A stretch of DNA of 64,000 nt, from positions 6,014,001 through 6,078,000 of the forward strand of contig OW818681.1 of the NCBI GenBank assembly GCA_942493075.1, in the 5' to 3' direction. The notes below the pieces were generated by a model. The model was not told the DNA's origin, ran no database searches, and worked only from the letters and a program-made list of their open reading frames with translations. Source of the DNA: JBBQYD01 sp942493075 (GTDB taxonomy: Bacteria > Verrucomicrobiota > Verrucomicrobiia > Limisphaerales > UBA8199). Position numbers and translations under genes: made by a program. Below, piece by piece: positions 26,343 through 34,940 of this stretch. Position 1 is the stretch's first letter. Every line of letters starts with the position of its first letter.

Positions 26343-27986
26343 ATGAGTGAAGTCCTGGTTATTGGTCATCGCAACCCCGACACGGATGCGATTTGTTCGG
26401 CGATCGGTTACGCCGAGTTCAAGCGCCTTACGGGTATGCCCGAAGCCGTGGCTGCCCGATGTGGCGATACGAACGATCGCATCGATTTCGTGTTAAACAC
26501 GTTTGGCGTGCCTGCCCCGCGCTTCGTCGCGGATGTCGCTCCCAAGGTCTGCGATGTCATGCAGCGCCAGGTCTTAAGCGTTTTCCCCGAAGGCACAGCC
26601 GCAGAGGCCCTCGGGTTGATGGATGAGCATAATCTCCGTATCCTGCCGGTACTGGACGCCGACGCGAGGTGTCGAGGGCTGCTCTCGCTCTTCAAGCTCA
26701 GCAAATTTCTTTTCCCTGCGACCAATCGACCGTTTGAGTCGCGGCGGCTGCTCGCTTCTCTAGCTACGCTCGCACGAATCCTGGGTGGCGCCTTGCTAAC
26801 CGGTGCGGAGCCGGATCGGGAGGAAGACCTGATTCTAATGATCGGCGCGATGGGTTTGGAGTCTTTCTCGCAACGCCTGGAGTTGTATCCCAAAGAGAAG
26901 CTCGCGGTCGTTGTTGGGGACCGTTGGGATATCCAGAACCTGGCCATTCGTGAAGGGGTGCGTGTCATGATCGTCACAGGCGGTCTGGCCGTGGAGCCCA
27001 AGACCCTGGCCGCAGCTCAAGCGCGAGGCGTGAGCCTGATTACTTCGCCGCACGATACAGCAACGACTGCCGGATTGTGCAGGGCCGCGGTAGCCGTGCG
27101 GCACGTGCTGGAGGAAGAGTTCCTTTCCCTGAACGAAACAGCCGCCATCATGGATGTGATCGGCCGGGCAACCAACTCCGGGTTCCTGGTCTTCCCGGTG
27201 ATCGACGACGAAGGCCGGACCGTTGGCATACTGTCCAAGACGGATTTTCTCAAGAAAGTGGATCGCCGTTTGATCCTGGTGGATCACAACGAACTCTCTC
27301 AAGCGGTGGAAGGCGCCGACCAGGTGGAAATCCTGGAGATCATTGATCATCATCGAATCGGCTCGCTCACGACGCATCAGCCAATCCTGTTTCGCAATGA
27401 GCCGGTAGGCTCAACGAGCACAATCGTGGCCGATTGTTTCTTTCAGCACGGGCTGGAGCCATCCGCTTCCATTGCCGGCCTGCTGCTGGCGGGCCTGGTC
27501 ACGGACACGCTGAACCTGACATCCCCTACAACAACAGGCCGGGATCAGGAAGTGCTTAAGAAATTGCAGAAGATTTCCGGCGTGAACCCGCGCGAGTTTA
27601 CCGAGCGGCTCTTTGCTTCAGGCTCCTTGCTTACACTGAAGCCGGCGCCCCAGGCCATCACCACCGATTGCAAAGAATACACTGAAGACGGTGTTCGGTT
27701 CAGCGTTGCCCAGATCGAAGAAATCGGCTTCGACCAGTTTTGGAAACGCAAGACTGACCTTGTGACTTCCCTGGCAGATTATCGCAGGTCCAAGGACTAT
27801 TTCTTTTCGGCACTGCTGGTCACCGATGTGAATACGCAAAGCTCGCTGCTACTGGTTGCGGGCGAGAAGCGGTTTGTGGATCGCATCAGCTATCCGGAAC
27901 TGGAGCCAGGTGTGTTCGAACTGCGTGATGTGGTTTCACGCAAGAAACAGCTTCTCCCGTTTCTCACGCATTGCCTGCAAATGTAA
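26343..27986 (+). CDS. Putative Mn-dependent inorganic pyrophosphatase with CBS and DRTGG domains
   Basis: The 547-residue protein is a family II (DHH) pyrophosphatase with an inserted regulatory part. Order: DHH N-terminus with G-H-R-N-P-D-T-D-A (about 8-16), first CBS (about 70-125), DRTGG domain (about 150-245), second CBS (about 250-310), then the rest of the DHH domain with D-H-N-E and E-I-I-D-H-H-R-I-G (about 320-345) and the DHHA2 domain (about 430-547). It hydrolyses pyrophosphate; the CBS pair in relatives senses adenine nucleotides. It is flanked downstream by a hairpin and converges on the PRC-barrel gene. Confidence 0.92.
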   Translation: MSEVLVIGHRNPDTDAICSAIGYAEFKRLTGMPEAVAARCGDTNDRIDFVLNTFGVPAPRFVADVAPKVCDVMQRQVLSVFPEGTAAEALGLMDEHNLRILPVLDADARCRGLLSLFKLSKFLFPATNRPFESRRLLASLATLARILGGALLTGAEPDREEDLILMIGAMGLESFSQRLELYPKEKLAVVVGDRWDIQNLAIREGVRVMIVTGGLAVEPKTLAAAQARGVSLITSPHDTATTAGLCRAAVAVRHVLEEEFLSLNETAAIMDVIGRATNSGFLVFPVIDDEGRTVGILSKTDFLKKVDRRLILVDHNELSQAVEGADQVEILEIIDHHRIGSLTTHQPILFRNEPVGSTSTIVADCFFQHGLEPSASIAGLLLAGLVTDTLNLTSPTTTGRDQEVLKKLQKISGVNPREFTERLFASGSLLTLKPAPQAITTDCKEYTEDGVRFSVAQIEEIGFDQFWKRKTDLVTSLADYRRSKDYFFSALLVTDVNTQSSLLLVAGEKRFVDRISYPELEPGVFELRDVVSRKKQLLPFLTHCLQM

Positions 27987-28027
27987 GAAACGCGGAGCCC
28001 GAGAACGCCTCAAGCTCCGCGCGCTGT

Positions 28028-28047
28028 GATCAGGCTAGCGCCTGATC
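28028..28047. terminator. Palindromic hairpin between convergent genes
   Basis: Perfect 8-bp arms GATCAGGC (28028-28035) and GCCTGATC (28040-28047). A weaker GCGGAGC/GCTCCGC stem lies just before it. There is no T-run, so its role as a terminator for the pyrophosphatase or the converging PRC-barrel gene is only likely by position. Confidence 0.45.
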
Positions 28048-28064
28048 CAGGGACCTAAACCCAA

Positions 28065-29036
28065 TTACAAAGTCCGTGGGGACGATCCAGAAGATCCGCT
28101 CGATGAATCGGAGTTAGGGTCATGGCTCGATCCGCTCGAAGGGTCGGATGAAGACCCTGAAGAGCTGCTTGATGGATCCTTGGCCGGCTCCGAGCTCGTT
28201 CCCGAAGAACTGCTGGACGGGTCAGTAGCCGAGCCTGTGCTTTCGCTCGGGTCTGAGCTGCTGCCGGTGCCCAGGCCTGCTGGAGAACTGCCCGCCCCGA
28301 TTGATGGACTTTGGATGCCGTAATGCGTATAAATGCTCTGCTTCCATTCGGCGCGGCTGGTATCCGGCCAGTTGCTTTCCGAGAAGGACGGCGCGGCCTT
28401 CAGCTTCGACATGTCACCCGAGAAGACAAATGTTTGTGATTGGTCGCTGGTGCTGCCGGATGTGCTGGAACTGGCACTTGAGGAAGTAGAACCGCTTTGG
28501 CGGAGCATCTTCCAGGGTATGGGCACCAGTTTATCGCCAGTACTCGATGAAGGACTCGTGCTGGAACCGCTGATCGCGCTGGAATCCAGGCTGATCACTG
28601 CGAAATCGGCTTTGCCGGATGTGGGATTCAACACCACGTCTTCAATTGTGCCGATCTTCTGGCCCTGAGTGCTCTCCACAGAAGAACCCATCAACTTGGA
28701 GACACGCATTGTCTTTTGGCTGGAGCTGCTCATAGAACCCGATGTGCTCGTCGATGAGGAACCCAACGTGCCGCTGGTGCTCGAGGCCCCATACGGAGTC
28801 GAGGTGCCGCCCTGGCCGGAACTCGAACTTGAACTATCTGAGGTGCCACCCTGGCCTGAGCTGGAACCGGAACTCCCGATTGAGCCGGACGAGCTGGCAT
28901 CGCTGGTCGAGCTCGAATCTGAACCGAGACTTGATCCAGAGCTGCTTGATGAACCGGATGAACCGGAACCGGATTGCGCCTGCGTGCTCAACACCAGGCC
29001 CGCGGCGCATAGTGCTACAATGATTTGTTTTTTCAT
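28065..29036 (-). CDS. Secreted PRC-barrel protein in Ser/Gly-rich repeats
   Basis: A 323-residue protein with a signal peptide (residues 1-20, ending T-Q-A-Q). Between long Ser/Gly/Thr low-complexity stretches (about 21-105, 180-195 and 240-323) lies a PRC-barrel-like domain (about 108-175: R-V-S-K-L-M-G-S-S-V, then G-T-I-E-D-V-V-L-N, then L-V-P-I-P-W). The rest reads as a flexible, possibly glycosylated, surface linker. Expression should be strong: the ribosome-binding site AAAGGAG (29053-29047) sits ten bases before the ATG at 29036. The function is unknown; PRC-barrels often bind partners. Confidence 0.8.
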   Translation of the reverse strand: MKKQIIVALCAAGLVLSTQAQSGSGSSGSSSSSGSSLGSDSSSTSDASSSGSIGSSGSSSGQGGTSDSSSSSSGQGGTSTPYGASSTSGTLGSSSTSTSGSMSSSSQKTMRVSKLMGSSVESTQGQKIGTIEDVVLNPTSGKADFAVISLDSSAISGSSTSPSSSTGDKLVPIPWKMLRQSGSTSSSASSSTSGSTSDQSQTFVFSGDMSKLKAAPSFSESNWPDTSRAEWKQSIYTHYGIQSPSIGAGSSPAGLGTGSSSDPSESTGSATDPSSSSSGTSSEPAKDPSSSSSGSSSDPSSGSSHDPNSDSSSGSSGSSPRTL

Positions 29037-29214
29037 ACCTGACTAACTCCTTTGCTTTAAATAAACCGACACTGGTTTTGTGGCCGAGAAACCACGACCT
29101 TACTCTACAATCGATTCTGCGCAGAGAACCTCAATAGGCAGACGACCTCAAAAGGCACTGAGGGAAAACGCTACCGGGAACTTGGATGCGCCGCCCCGCA
29201 ATCCATGATGGGGT

Positions 29215-30165
29215 TTAGAGCGGCAACCCGCGCAACGCGGTCAGTGCATCGACAAAATCTGCCGGCAATGGAGCTTCGAGCGCGAGCACCTTGCCCGTGA
29301 GAGGATGAATGAATGAGAGCTTGGCGGCGTGCAACATCTGGCGGGGCGCTTTGTAGCCCACCAACTCGCCCAGGCGCAAGTTCTGGCGGTTGCCGTAGGT
29401 TTGATCACCCACAAGAGGATACCCCAAGTGTTGAAAATGGACTCGTATCTGATGCGTTCTCCCAGTATGGATCACCGCCTCCACATGGGTACTGCCGCGC
29501 AACCGCTCCAGGATCTTGTATGTCGTGCGCGCTTCGCGTCCGGTTTCCTCGTTCACAGTCATGCGCTTGCGTTGCGTGGCATGCCGCGCGATCGCTGCCT
29601 TGATCTCGCCCTGATCGCGAGGGAGTTCACCGCAAAGGATTGCCTGGTAAGTCTTCGAGACCTTGCGCGATGCGAACTGGGATGAAAGCGCCATGTGCGC
29701 CATGTCGTTCTTGGCGGCCACCAGGCAACCACTGGTGTCCTTATCTAGGCGGTGCACGATGCCAGGACGAGCGACACCGCCAATCCCGCTTAGTTGACCT
29801 TTGCAATGGTGCAGGAGCGCATTAACCAAAGTATGCTCTTCATTGCCTGCCGCTGGATGAACCACAAGTCCCGCAGGCTTGTTCATGACCAGCAGCACCT
29901 CATCTTCGTAGAGGATTTCCAGGGGGATATCCTCCGGTTGCGCTTCGGCGGGCTTGGCTTCCGGCCAATGCACCTCGATCCGCTCCCCGGCTAGCGGGGC
30001 GTGTGTTGGCTTCGTCGGACGGCCATTGACAGTGATATGGCCCTCCTCCATCAGCCGTTGAATGGTTCCGCGGGAGACCGCTGGAAATTGAGACCTCAGC
30101 CAGGTATCCAAGCGCTCGGAAGGCAGGCTGTGTTCAACTGTAATGACTTCGATGCGGTCAGCCAT
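29215..30165 (-). CDS. rluD: 23S rRNA pseudouridine synthase RluD-like
   Basis: The 316-residue protein has an N-terminal S4 RNA-binding domain (L-P-S-E-R-L-D-T-W-L, about 10-75) and a catalytic domain with the RluA-family motif H-R-L-D-K-D-T-S-G (catalytic Asp at about residue 141) and H-T-G-R-T-H-Q-I-R-V-H near 230. RluD makes pseudouridines in helix 69 of 23S rRNA. It sits 11 bp behind lspA, a conserved order across bacteria. Start at 30165 gives the normal length; the upstream open frame belongs to the lspA region. Confidence 0.94.
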   Translation of the reverse strand: MADRIEVITVEHSLPSERLDTWLRSQFPAVSRGTIQRLMEEGHITVNGRPTKPTHAPLAGERIEVHWPEAKPAEAQPEDIPLEILYEDEVLLVMNKPAGLVVHPAAGNEEHTLVNALLHHCKGQLSGIGGVARPGIVHRLDKDTSGCLVAAKNDMAHMALSSQFASRKVSKTYQAILCGELPRDQGEIKAAIARHATQRKRMTVNEETGREARTTYKILERLRGSTHVEAVIHTGRTHQIRVHFQHLGYPLVGDQTYGNRQNLRLGELVGYKAPRQMLHAAKLSFIHPLTGKVLALEAPLPADFVDALTALRGLPL

Positions 30166-30176
30166 AGACCGATCAG

Positions 30177-30704
30177 CTAGGCAGTGGGTGGCGCGGTCTC
30201 TGGAGTTTTCGGGGCATGCTCCGCCCGCCAGGTGACGAGGAAAATCAGCCCCACTCCAACGCAAATGGCGCTGTCCGCCACGTTGAAAGCGGGAAACCCG
30301 ATCTCTCGCGGACCGCGATTGATGTAGAAGTATAGGAAGTCGATCACATGACCGGCATGGAGGCGGTCGATGAGATTGCCAATGATACCGCCGAAAATCA
30401 GCCCCAAGGCTGCCTGCCCGCCAAAAGTGCGTGTTTCAAAGTGATGCCGTGTAAAAAGTAAAACACCCAGGGCGATCAAGGCCACGATTGCGAGGACTTC
30501 GTTGTTACCCCGAAACATGCTCCAGGCTGCGCCGGTGTTGCCCCAGTGCACGAATTTGAAGAACCCATCGATCATCACCTTCTCTTCGGCATAGCCCAAC
30601 AAACGCAGGACCATGAACTTGGTCAATTGATCCAAGCCAATAATCCCGGCAGCCACCAATGCGATTCGGCGGTTCGGGGTTGCTGTTATGTCGGCCACGG
30701 TCAT
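30177..30704 (-). CDS. lspA: Lipoprotein signal peptidase (signal peptidase II)
   Basis: An integral membrane aspartic protease that removes the signal peptide of prolipoproteins. The 175-residue form from ATG 30704 has four membrane helices and the family's catalytic region: G-G-I-I-G-N-L-I-D-R, V-I-D-F-L, and F-N-V-A-D-S, with the two catalytic Asp in the latter two motifs. The frame extends 31 residues upstream to 30797; I prefer the shorter form as it matches the usual 150-180 residues. It forms an operon with rluD, and its substrate supply is evident from lipoprotein genes in this window, such as the SGNH one. Confidence 0.92.
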   Translation of the reverse strand: MTVADITATPNRRIALVAAGIIGLDQLTKFMVLRLLGYAEEKVMIDGFFKFVHWGNTGAAWSMFRGNNEVLAIVALIALGVLLFTRHHFETRTFGGQAALGLIFGGIIGNLIDRLHAGHVIDFLYFYINRGPREIGFPAFNVADSAICVGVGLIFLVTWRAEHAPKTPETAPPTA

Positions 30705-30893
30705 GCAGGCGATAGGCCATGATTTAATCCGATACTGCATCAAAGAAAAAGACAAATCCTTGGGCTCAACGGCGTGTATGGTCGGTTCATCCTCCAAAAG
30801 TTACCGTTTTTTGAGGCGCAACCGGAGGACCCGGGTTCTTCCTTAGCCCGGATTCCCTCCGCACGCAACCAAGGCAGCAACCCCAAAACCAAA

Positions 30894-30926
30894 AACCCAC
30901 AGAGGTGACCCCCTGTGGGTTGGACC
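30894..30926 (-). terminator. Rho-independent terminator of LamG/Ig gene
   Basis: Perfect 9-bp stem: AACCCACAG (30894-30902) and CTGTGGGTT (30913-30921), followed on the minus strand by a T-run (complement of the A-run at 30890-30895). It ends transcription of the LamG/Ig gene, whose stop is at 30940. Confidence 0.75.
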
Positions 30927-30939
30927 GTCAGTTACAGAG

Positions 30940-31488
30940 TTACTTCACCAACCGGTAGAATCCTTTTTGGCTGTTGGCGCTGGTATCTTCAAACGCTCCT
31001 CTACCCAAGGCATCCATCGCCGCCGGTCCCACGTCCTGCCATGGCCCCATGATAGACGTCGAGCGCTGAATACGATAGATTTCGCCTGGGTTTCCTCGAA
31101 GCAACAGCTCAAACGTATTGGTGCCCCGACCGGGCTGTGAGAGCGGATAGATCGCTGGGAAGGGCTGAGGTGGCGTGGTTCCCCCGGGATTCGTTGGGAT
31201 GGGACACTTGCCGCTCTCGGCCGATTGATAAATCGCGGCAACTTCTGCAGGAGCCAAGGCGCGGTTGTAAACGCTCAACTCGTCTATTGAACCTCTGAAG
31301 CGGGTGCCATTCAGCAAGTCACTGCTGCCTTCTGGCCGACGTCCAATATTGAGCTGCACCGTTGACTCAGGAAGTGCCAGGTTCTGATTGCTCCCCTCTG
31401 CCAGGACTTGTCCGTTCACGAGTAACCGAGCGATCCTGGTGCTGTAATCCATGGTGAAAGCCACGTGAGTCCATTCACCGGCTGGCAC
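30940..31488 (-). CDS. LamG/Ig repeat protein, C-terminal fragment (frameshifted)
   Basis: Last piece of the broken 4.9-kb gene, 182 residues from the first codon after the second frameshift (GTG at 31488, V-P-A-G-E-W-T-H). It covers the second half of the last LamG unit (R-F-R-G-S-I-D-E-L-S-V-Y-N-R-A-L), a Pro-rich linker (about 100), and a C-terminal module ending F-Y-R-L-V-K, like that of other large secreted proteins here. This piece is in the same frame as the 5' fragment but not the middle one. Without a frame correction it would not be made as a continuous part. Confidence 0.6.
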   Translation of the reverse strand: MPAGEWTHVAFTMDYSTRIARLLVNGQVLAEGSNQNLALPESTVQLNIGRRPEGSSDLLNGTRFRGSIDELSVYNRALAPAEVAAIYQSAESGKCPIPTNPGGTTPPQPFPAIYPLSQPGRGTNTFELLLRGNPGEIYRIQRSTSIMGPWQDVGPAAMDALGRGAFEDTSANSQKGFYRLVK

Positions 31489-34400
31489 AGTGCTTAACAG
31501 GAGTGTAAATCTCGATGTAGGAACCATCGTTCCCTCGAACCGCTCCATAAAGTGCTCCACCGATGTTCGCGCCTTGAGGACGGAAGTTGTGCCAGAGGTG
31601 TATCGATCCATTACCGTTTTCATTGCAGTATTCAGCAATCGGCTGTGGAGTGGTAGCTGAGGGTTTAACCCAGCTTTCAATCGTGAAACTGGTCACCGCA
31701 AGGCTCGGGGAAGCAGGAACGCTATACGCGTTTGAGCCGTCAAATAGGAAGCCATTTCCGACTTTGCCCGGACCATACTGCGGATAGCCCACGATGCTGG
31801 TATCGTTGTTCAGAGCAGAATCTTGAGTATTGCTCTCAGCCTTCCACCAACCCACCAGACCGGATGGCGCATTGATGCATTGCTGCTGCTGAGTGACAAC
31901 AGTCAACGTGGCATTCGAACTCACCACGGCACCGAACATGTTGGACACCCAGACAGAATAGCTGCCTGCCTGGCCCGGTTGCACGTTGGTAAGAACCAGC
32001 ACGCGATCAGTCCCGCCAACTACCGAGGAGTTGTTCCAATACCATTGATAACTCAGCGAGTTCGATGAAGCGGCAGTCACTTCAAAAGCAGCCTGTCCGC
32101 CGATGTTCACCGTCTGATCTGCCGGCTGCGCGGTGATCACAGGTCGCTGGCCGGCTTCAGCAGGACACTTTCCGCCTGAAGAAGCTTCATAGATTCCTGC
32201 GACTTCTGCACGAGTCAAAGCACGGTTGTAAACGCTCAGCTCGTCTATTGAACCTCTGAAGCGGGTGCCATTCAGCAAGTCACTGCTGCCTTCTGGCCGA
32301 CGTCCAATATTGAGCTGCACTGTTGACTCAGGAAGTGCCAGGTTCTGATTGCTCCCCTCTGCCAGGACTTGTCCGTTCACGAGTAACCGAGCGATCCTGG
32401 TGCTGTAGTCCATGGTGAAAGCCACGTGAGTCCATTCACCGGCTGGCACAGTGCCGGCAGGAGTGTAAATCTCGATGTAGGAACCATCGTTCCCTCGAAC
32501 CGCTCCATAAAGTGCTCCACCGATGTTCGCGCCTTGAGGACGGAAGTTGTGCCAGAGGTGTATCGATCCATTACCGTTTTCATTGCAGTATTCAGCAATC
32601 GGCTGTGGAGTGGCAGCTGAGGGTTTAACCCAGCTTTCAATCGTGAAACTGGTCACCGCAAGGCTCGGGGAAGCAGGAACGCTATACGCGTTTGAGCCGT
32701 CAAATAGGAAGCCATTTCCGACTTTGCCCGGACCATACTGCGGATAGCCAACGACAATGGCGTCATTGTTAAGAGCAGAGTCCTCAGTATTGCCCTCAGC
32801 CTTCCACCAACCAACCAGACCGGATGGCGCATTGATGCATTGCTGCTGTTGAGTGACAACGTTCAGTATGGCATTCGAACTCACCACGGCACCGAACATG
32901 TTGGACACCCAGACAGAATAGCTGCCTGCCTGGCCCGGTTGCACGCTGGTAAGAACCAGCACGCGATCAGTCCCGCCAACTACCGAGGAGTTGTTCCAAT
33001 ACCATTGATAACTCAGCGAGTTCGATGAAGCGGCAGTCACTTCAAAAGCAGCCTGTCCGCCGATGTTCACCGTCTGATCTGCCGGCTGCGCGGTGATCAC
33101 AGGTCGCTGGCCGGCTTCAGCAGGACACTTTCCGCCTGAAGAAGCTTCATAGATTCCTGCGACTTCTGCACGAGTCAAAGCACGGTTGTAAACGCTCAGC
33201 TCGTCTATTGAACCTCTGAAGCGGGTGCCATTCAGCAAGTCACTGCTGCCTTCTGGCCGACGTCCAATATTGAGCTGCACTGTTGACTCAGGAAGTGCCA
33301 GGTTCTGATTGCTCCCCTCTGCCAGGACTTGTCCGTTCACGAGTAACCGAGCGATCCTGGTGCTGTAGTCCATGGTGAAAGCCACGTGAGTCCATTCACC
33401 GGCTGGCACAGTGCTTAAGCAGGAGTGTAAATCTCGATGTAGGAACCATCGTTCCCTCGAACCGCTCCATAAAGTGCTCCACCGATGTTCGCGCCTTGAG
33501 GACGGAAGTTGTGCCAGAGGTGTATCGATCCATTACCGTTTTCATTGCAGTATTCAGCAATCGGCTGTGGAGTGGTAGCTGAGGGTTTAACCCAGCTTTC
33601 AATCGTGAAACTGGTCACCGCAAGGCTCGGGGAAGCAGGAACGCTATACGCGTTTGAGCCGTCAAATAGGAAGCCATTTCCGACTTTGCCCGGACCATAC
33701 TGCGGATAGCCAACGACAATGGCGTCATTGTTAAGAGCAGAGTCCTCAGTATTGCCCTCAGCCTTCCACCAACCAACCAGACCGGATGGCGCATTGATGC
33801 ATTGCTGCTGTTGAGTGACAACGTTCAGTATGGCATTCGAACTCACCACGGCACCGAACATGTTGGACACCCAGACAGAATAGCTGCCTGCCTGGCCCGG
33901 TTGCACGTTCGTGAGAACCAGCACGCGATCAGTCCCGCCAACTACCGAGGAGTTGTTCCAATACCATTGATAACTCAGCGAGTTCGATGAAGCGGCAGTC
34001 ACTTCAAAAGCAGCTTGTCCGCCGATGTTCACCGTCTGATCTGCCGGCTGCGCGGTGATCACAGGTCGCTGGCCGGCAGTCACAGGACACTTTCCGCCTG
34101 AAGAAGCTTCATAGATTCCTGCGACTTCTGCACGAGTCAAGGCGCGGTTGTAAACGCTCAGCTCGTCTATTGAACCTCTGAAGCGGGTGCCATTCAGCAA
34201 GTCACTGCTGCCTTCTGGCCGACGTCCAATATTGAGCTGCACCGTTGACTCAGGAAGTGCCAGGTTCTGATTGCTCCCCTCTGCCAGGACTTGTCCGTTC
34301 ACGAGTAACCGAGCGATCCTGGTGCTGTAATCCATGGTGAAAGCCACGTGAGTCCATTCACCGGCTGGCACAGTGCCGGCAGGAGTGTAAATCTCGATGT

Positions 34401-34940
34401 AGGAACCATCGTTCCCTCGAACCGCTCCATAAAGTGCTCCACCGATGTTCGCGCCTTGAGGACGGAAGTTGTGCCAGAGGTGTATCGATCCATTACCGTT
34501 TTCATTGCAGTATTCAGCAATCGGCTGTGGAGTGGTAGCTGAGGGTTTAACCCAGCTTTCAATCGTGAAACTGGTCACCGCAAGGCTCGGGGAAGCAGGA
34601 ACGCTATACGCGTTTGAGCCGTCAAATAGGAAGCCATTTCCGACTTTGCCCGGACCATACTGCGGATAGCCCACGATGCTGGTATCGTTGTTCAGAGCAG
34701 AATCTTGAGTATTGCTCTCAGCCTTCCACCAACCCACCAGACCGGATGGCGCATTGATGCATTGCTGCTGCTGAGTGACAACAGTCAACGTGGCATTCGA
34801 ACTCACCACGGCACCGAACATGTTGGACACCCAGACAGAATAGCTGCCTGCCTGGCCCGGTTGCACGTTGGTAAGAACCAGCACGCGATCAGTCCCGCCA
34901 ACTACCGAGGAGTTGTTCCAATACCATTGATAACTCAGCG
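31245..34940 (-). repeat. Tandem 960-bp LamG/Ig coding repeats, about four units
   Basis: Corresponding points recur at 31587, 32547, 33509 and 34469, i.e. spacing 960, 962 and 960 bp. Units are nearly identical at the nucleotide level. Marker differences make units 1 and 4 alike (for example ACGATGCTGGTATCG and CACCGTTG) and units 2 and 3 alike (ACGACAATGGCG and CACTGTTG), an A-B-B-A order. Divergence from unit pattern starts at about 34940 where the Ig domain of the first repeat becomes distinct. Confidence 0.9.
31475..33409 (-). CDS. LamG/Ig repeat protein, middle fragment (frameshifted)
   Basis: A 644-residue piece starting at GTG 33409, right after the first frameshift, and ending at an early stop 31475 produced by the second one. 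It contains half a LamG unit, an Ig-like domain, a whole LamG unit, another Ig-like domain and half of the last LamG. Each LamG starts C-I-N-A-P-S-G-L-V-G-W-W and ends G-G-K-C-P, so it is bracketed by two Cys that may form a disulfide. At its 3' end GTGC-TTAA-CAGG replaces the intact GTGC-CGG-CAGG (one extra base). Confidence 0.6.
   Translation of the reverse strand: MPAGEWTHVAFTMDYSTRIARLLVNGQVLAEGSNQNLALPESTVQLNIGRRPEGSSDLLNGTRFRGSIDELSVYNRALTRAEVAGIYEASSGGKCPAEAGQRPVITAQPADQTVNIGGQAAFEVTAASSNSLSYQWYWNNSSVVGGTDRVLVLTSVQPGQAGSYSVWVSNMFGAVVSSNAILNVVTQQQQCINAPSGLVGWWKAEGNTEDSALNNDAIVVGYPQYGPGKVGNGFLFDGSNAYSVPASPSLAVTSFTIESWVKPSAATPQPIAEYCNENGNGSIHLWHNFRPQGANIGGALYGAVRGNDGSYIEIYTPAGTVPAGEWTHVAFTMDYSTRIARLLVNGQVLAEGSNQNLALPESTVQLNIGRRPEGSSDLLNGTRFRGSIDELSVYNRALTRAEVAGIYEASSGGKCPAEAGQRPVITAQPADQTVNIGGQAAFEVTAASSNSLSYQWYWNNSSVVGGTDRVLVLTNVQPGQAGSYSVWVSNMFGAVVSSNATLTVVTQQQQCINAPSGLVGWWKAESNTQDSALNNDTSIVGYPQYGPGKVGNGFLFDGSNAYSVPASPSLAVTSFTIESWVKPSATTPQPIAEYCNENGNGSIHLWHNFRPQGANIGGALYGAVRGNDGSYIEIYTPVKHCASR

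Noticed and set aside
31245..34940. CRISPR or phage repeat array
   Set aside because: Repeats are 960 bp, lack short spacers and are open reading frames coding LamG/Ig domains.
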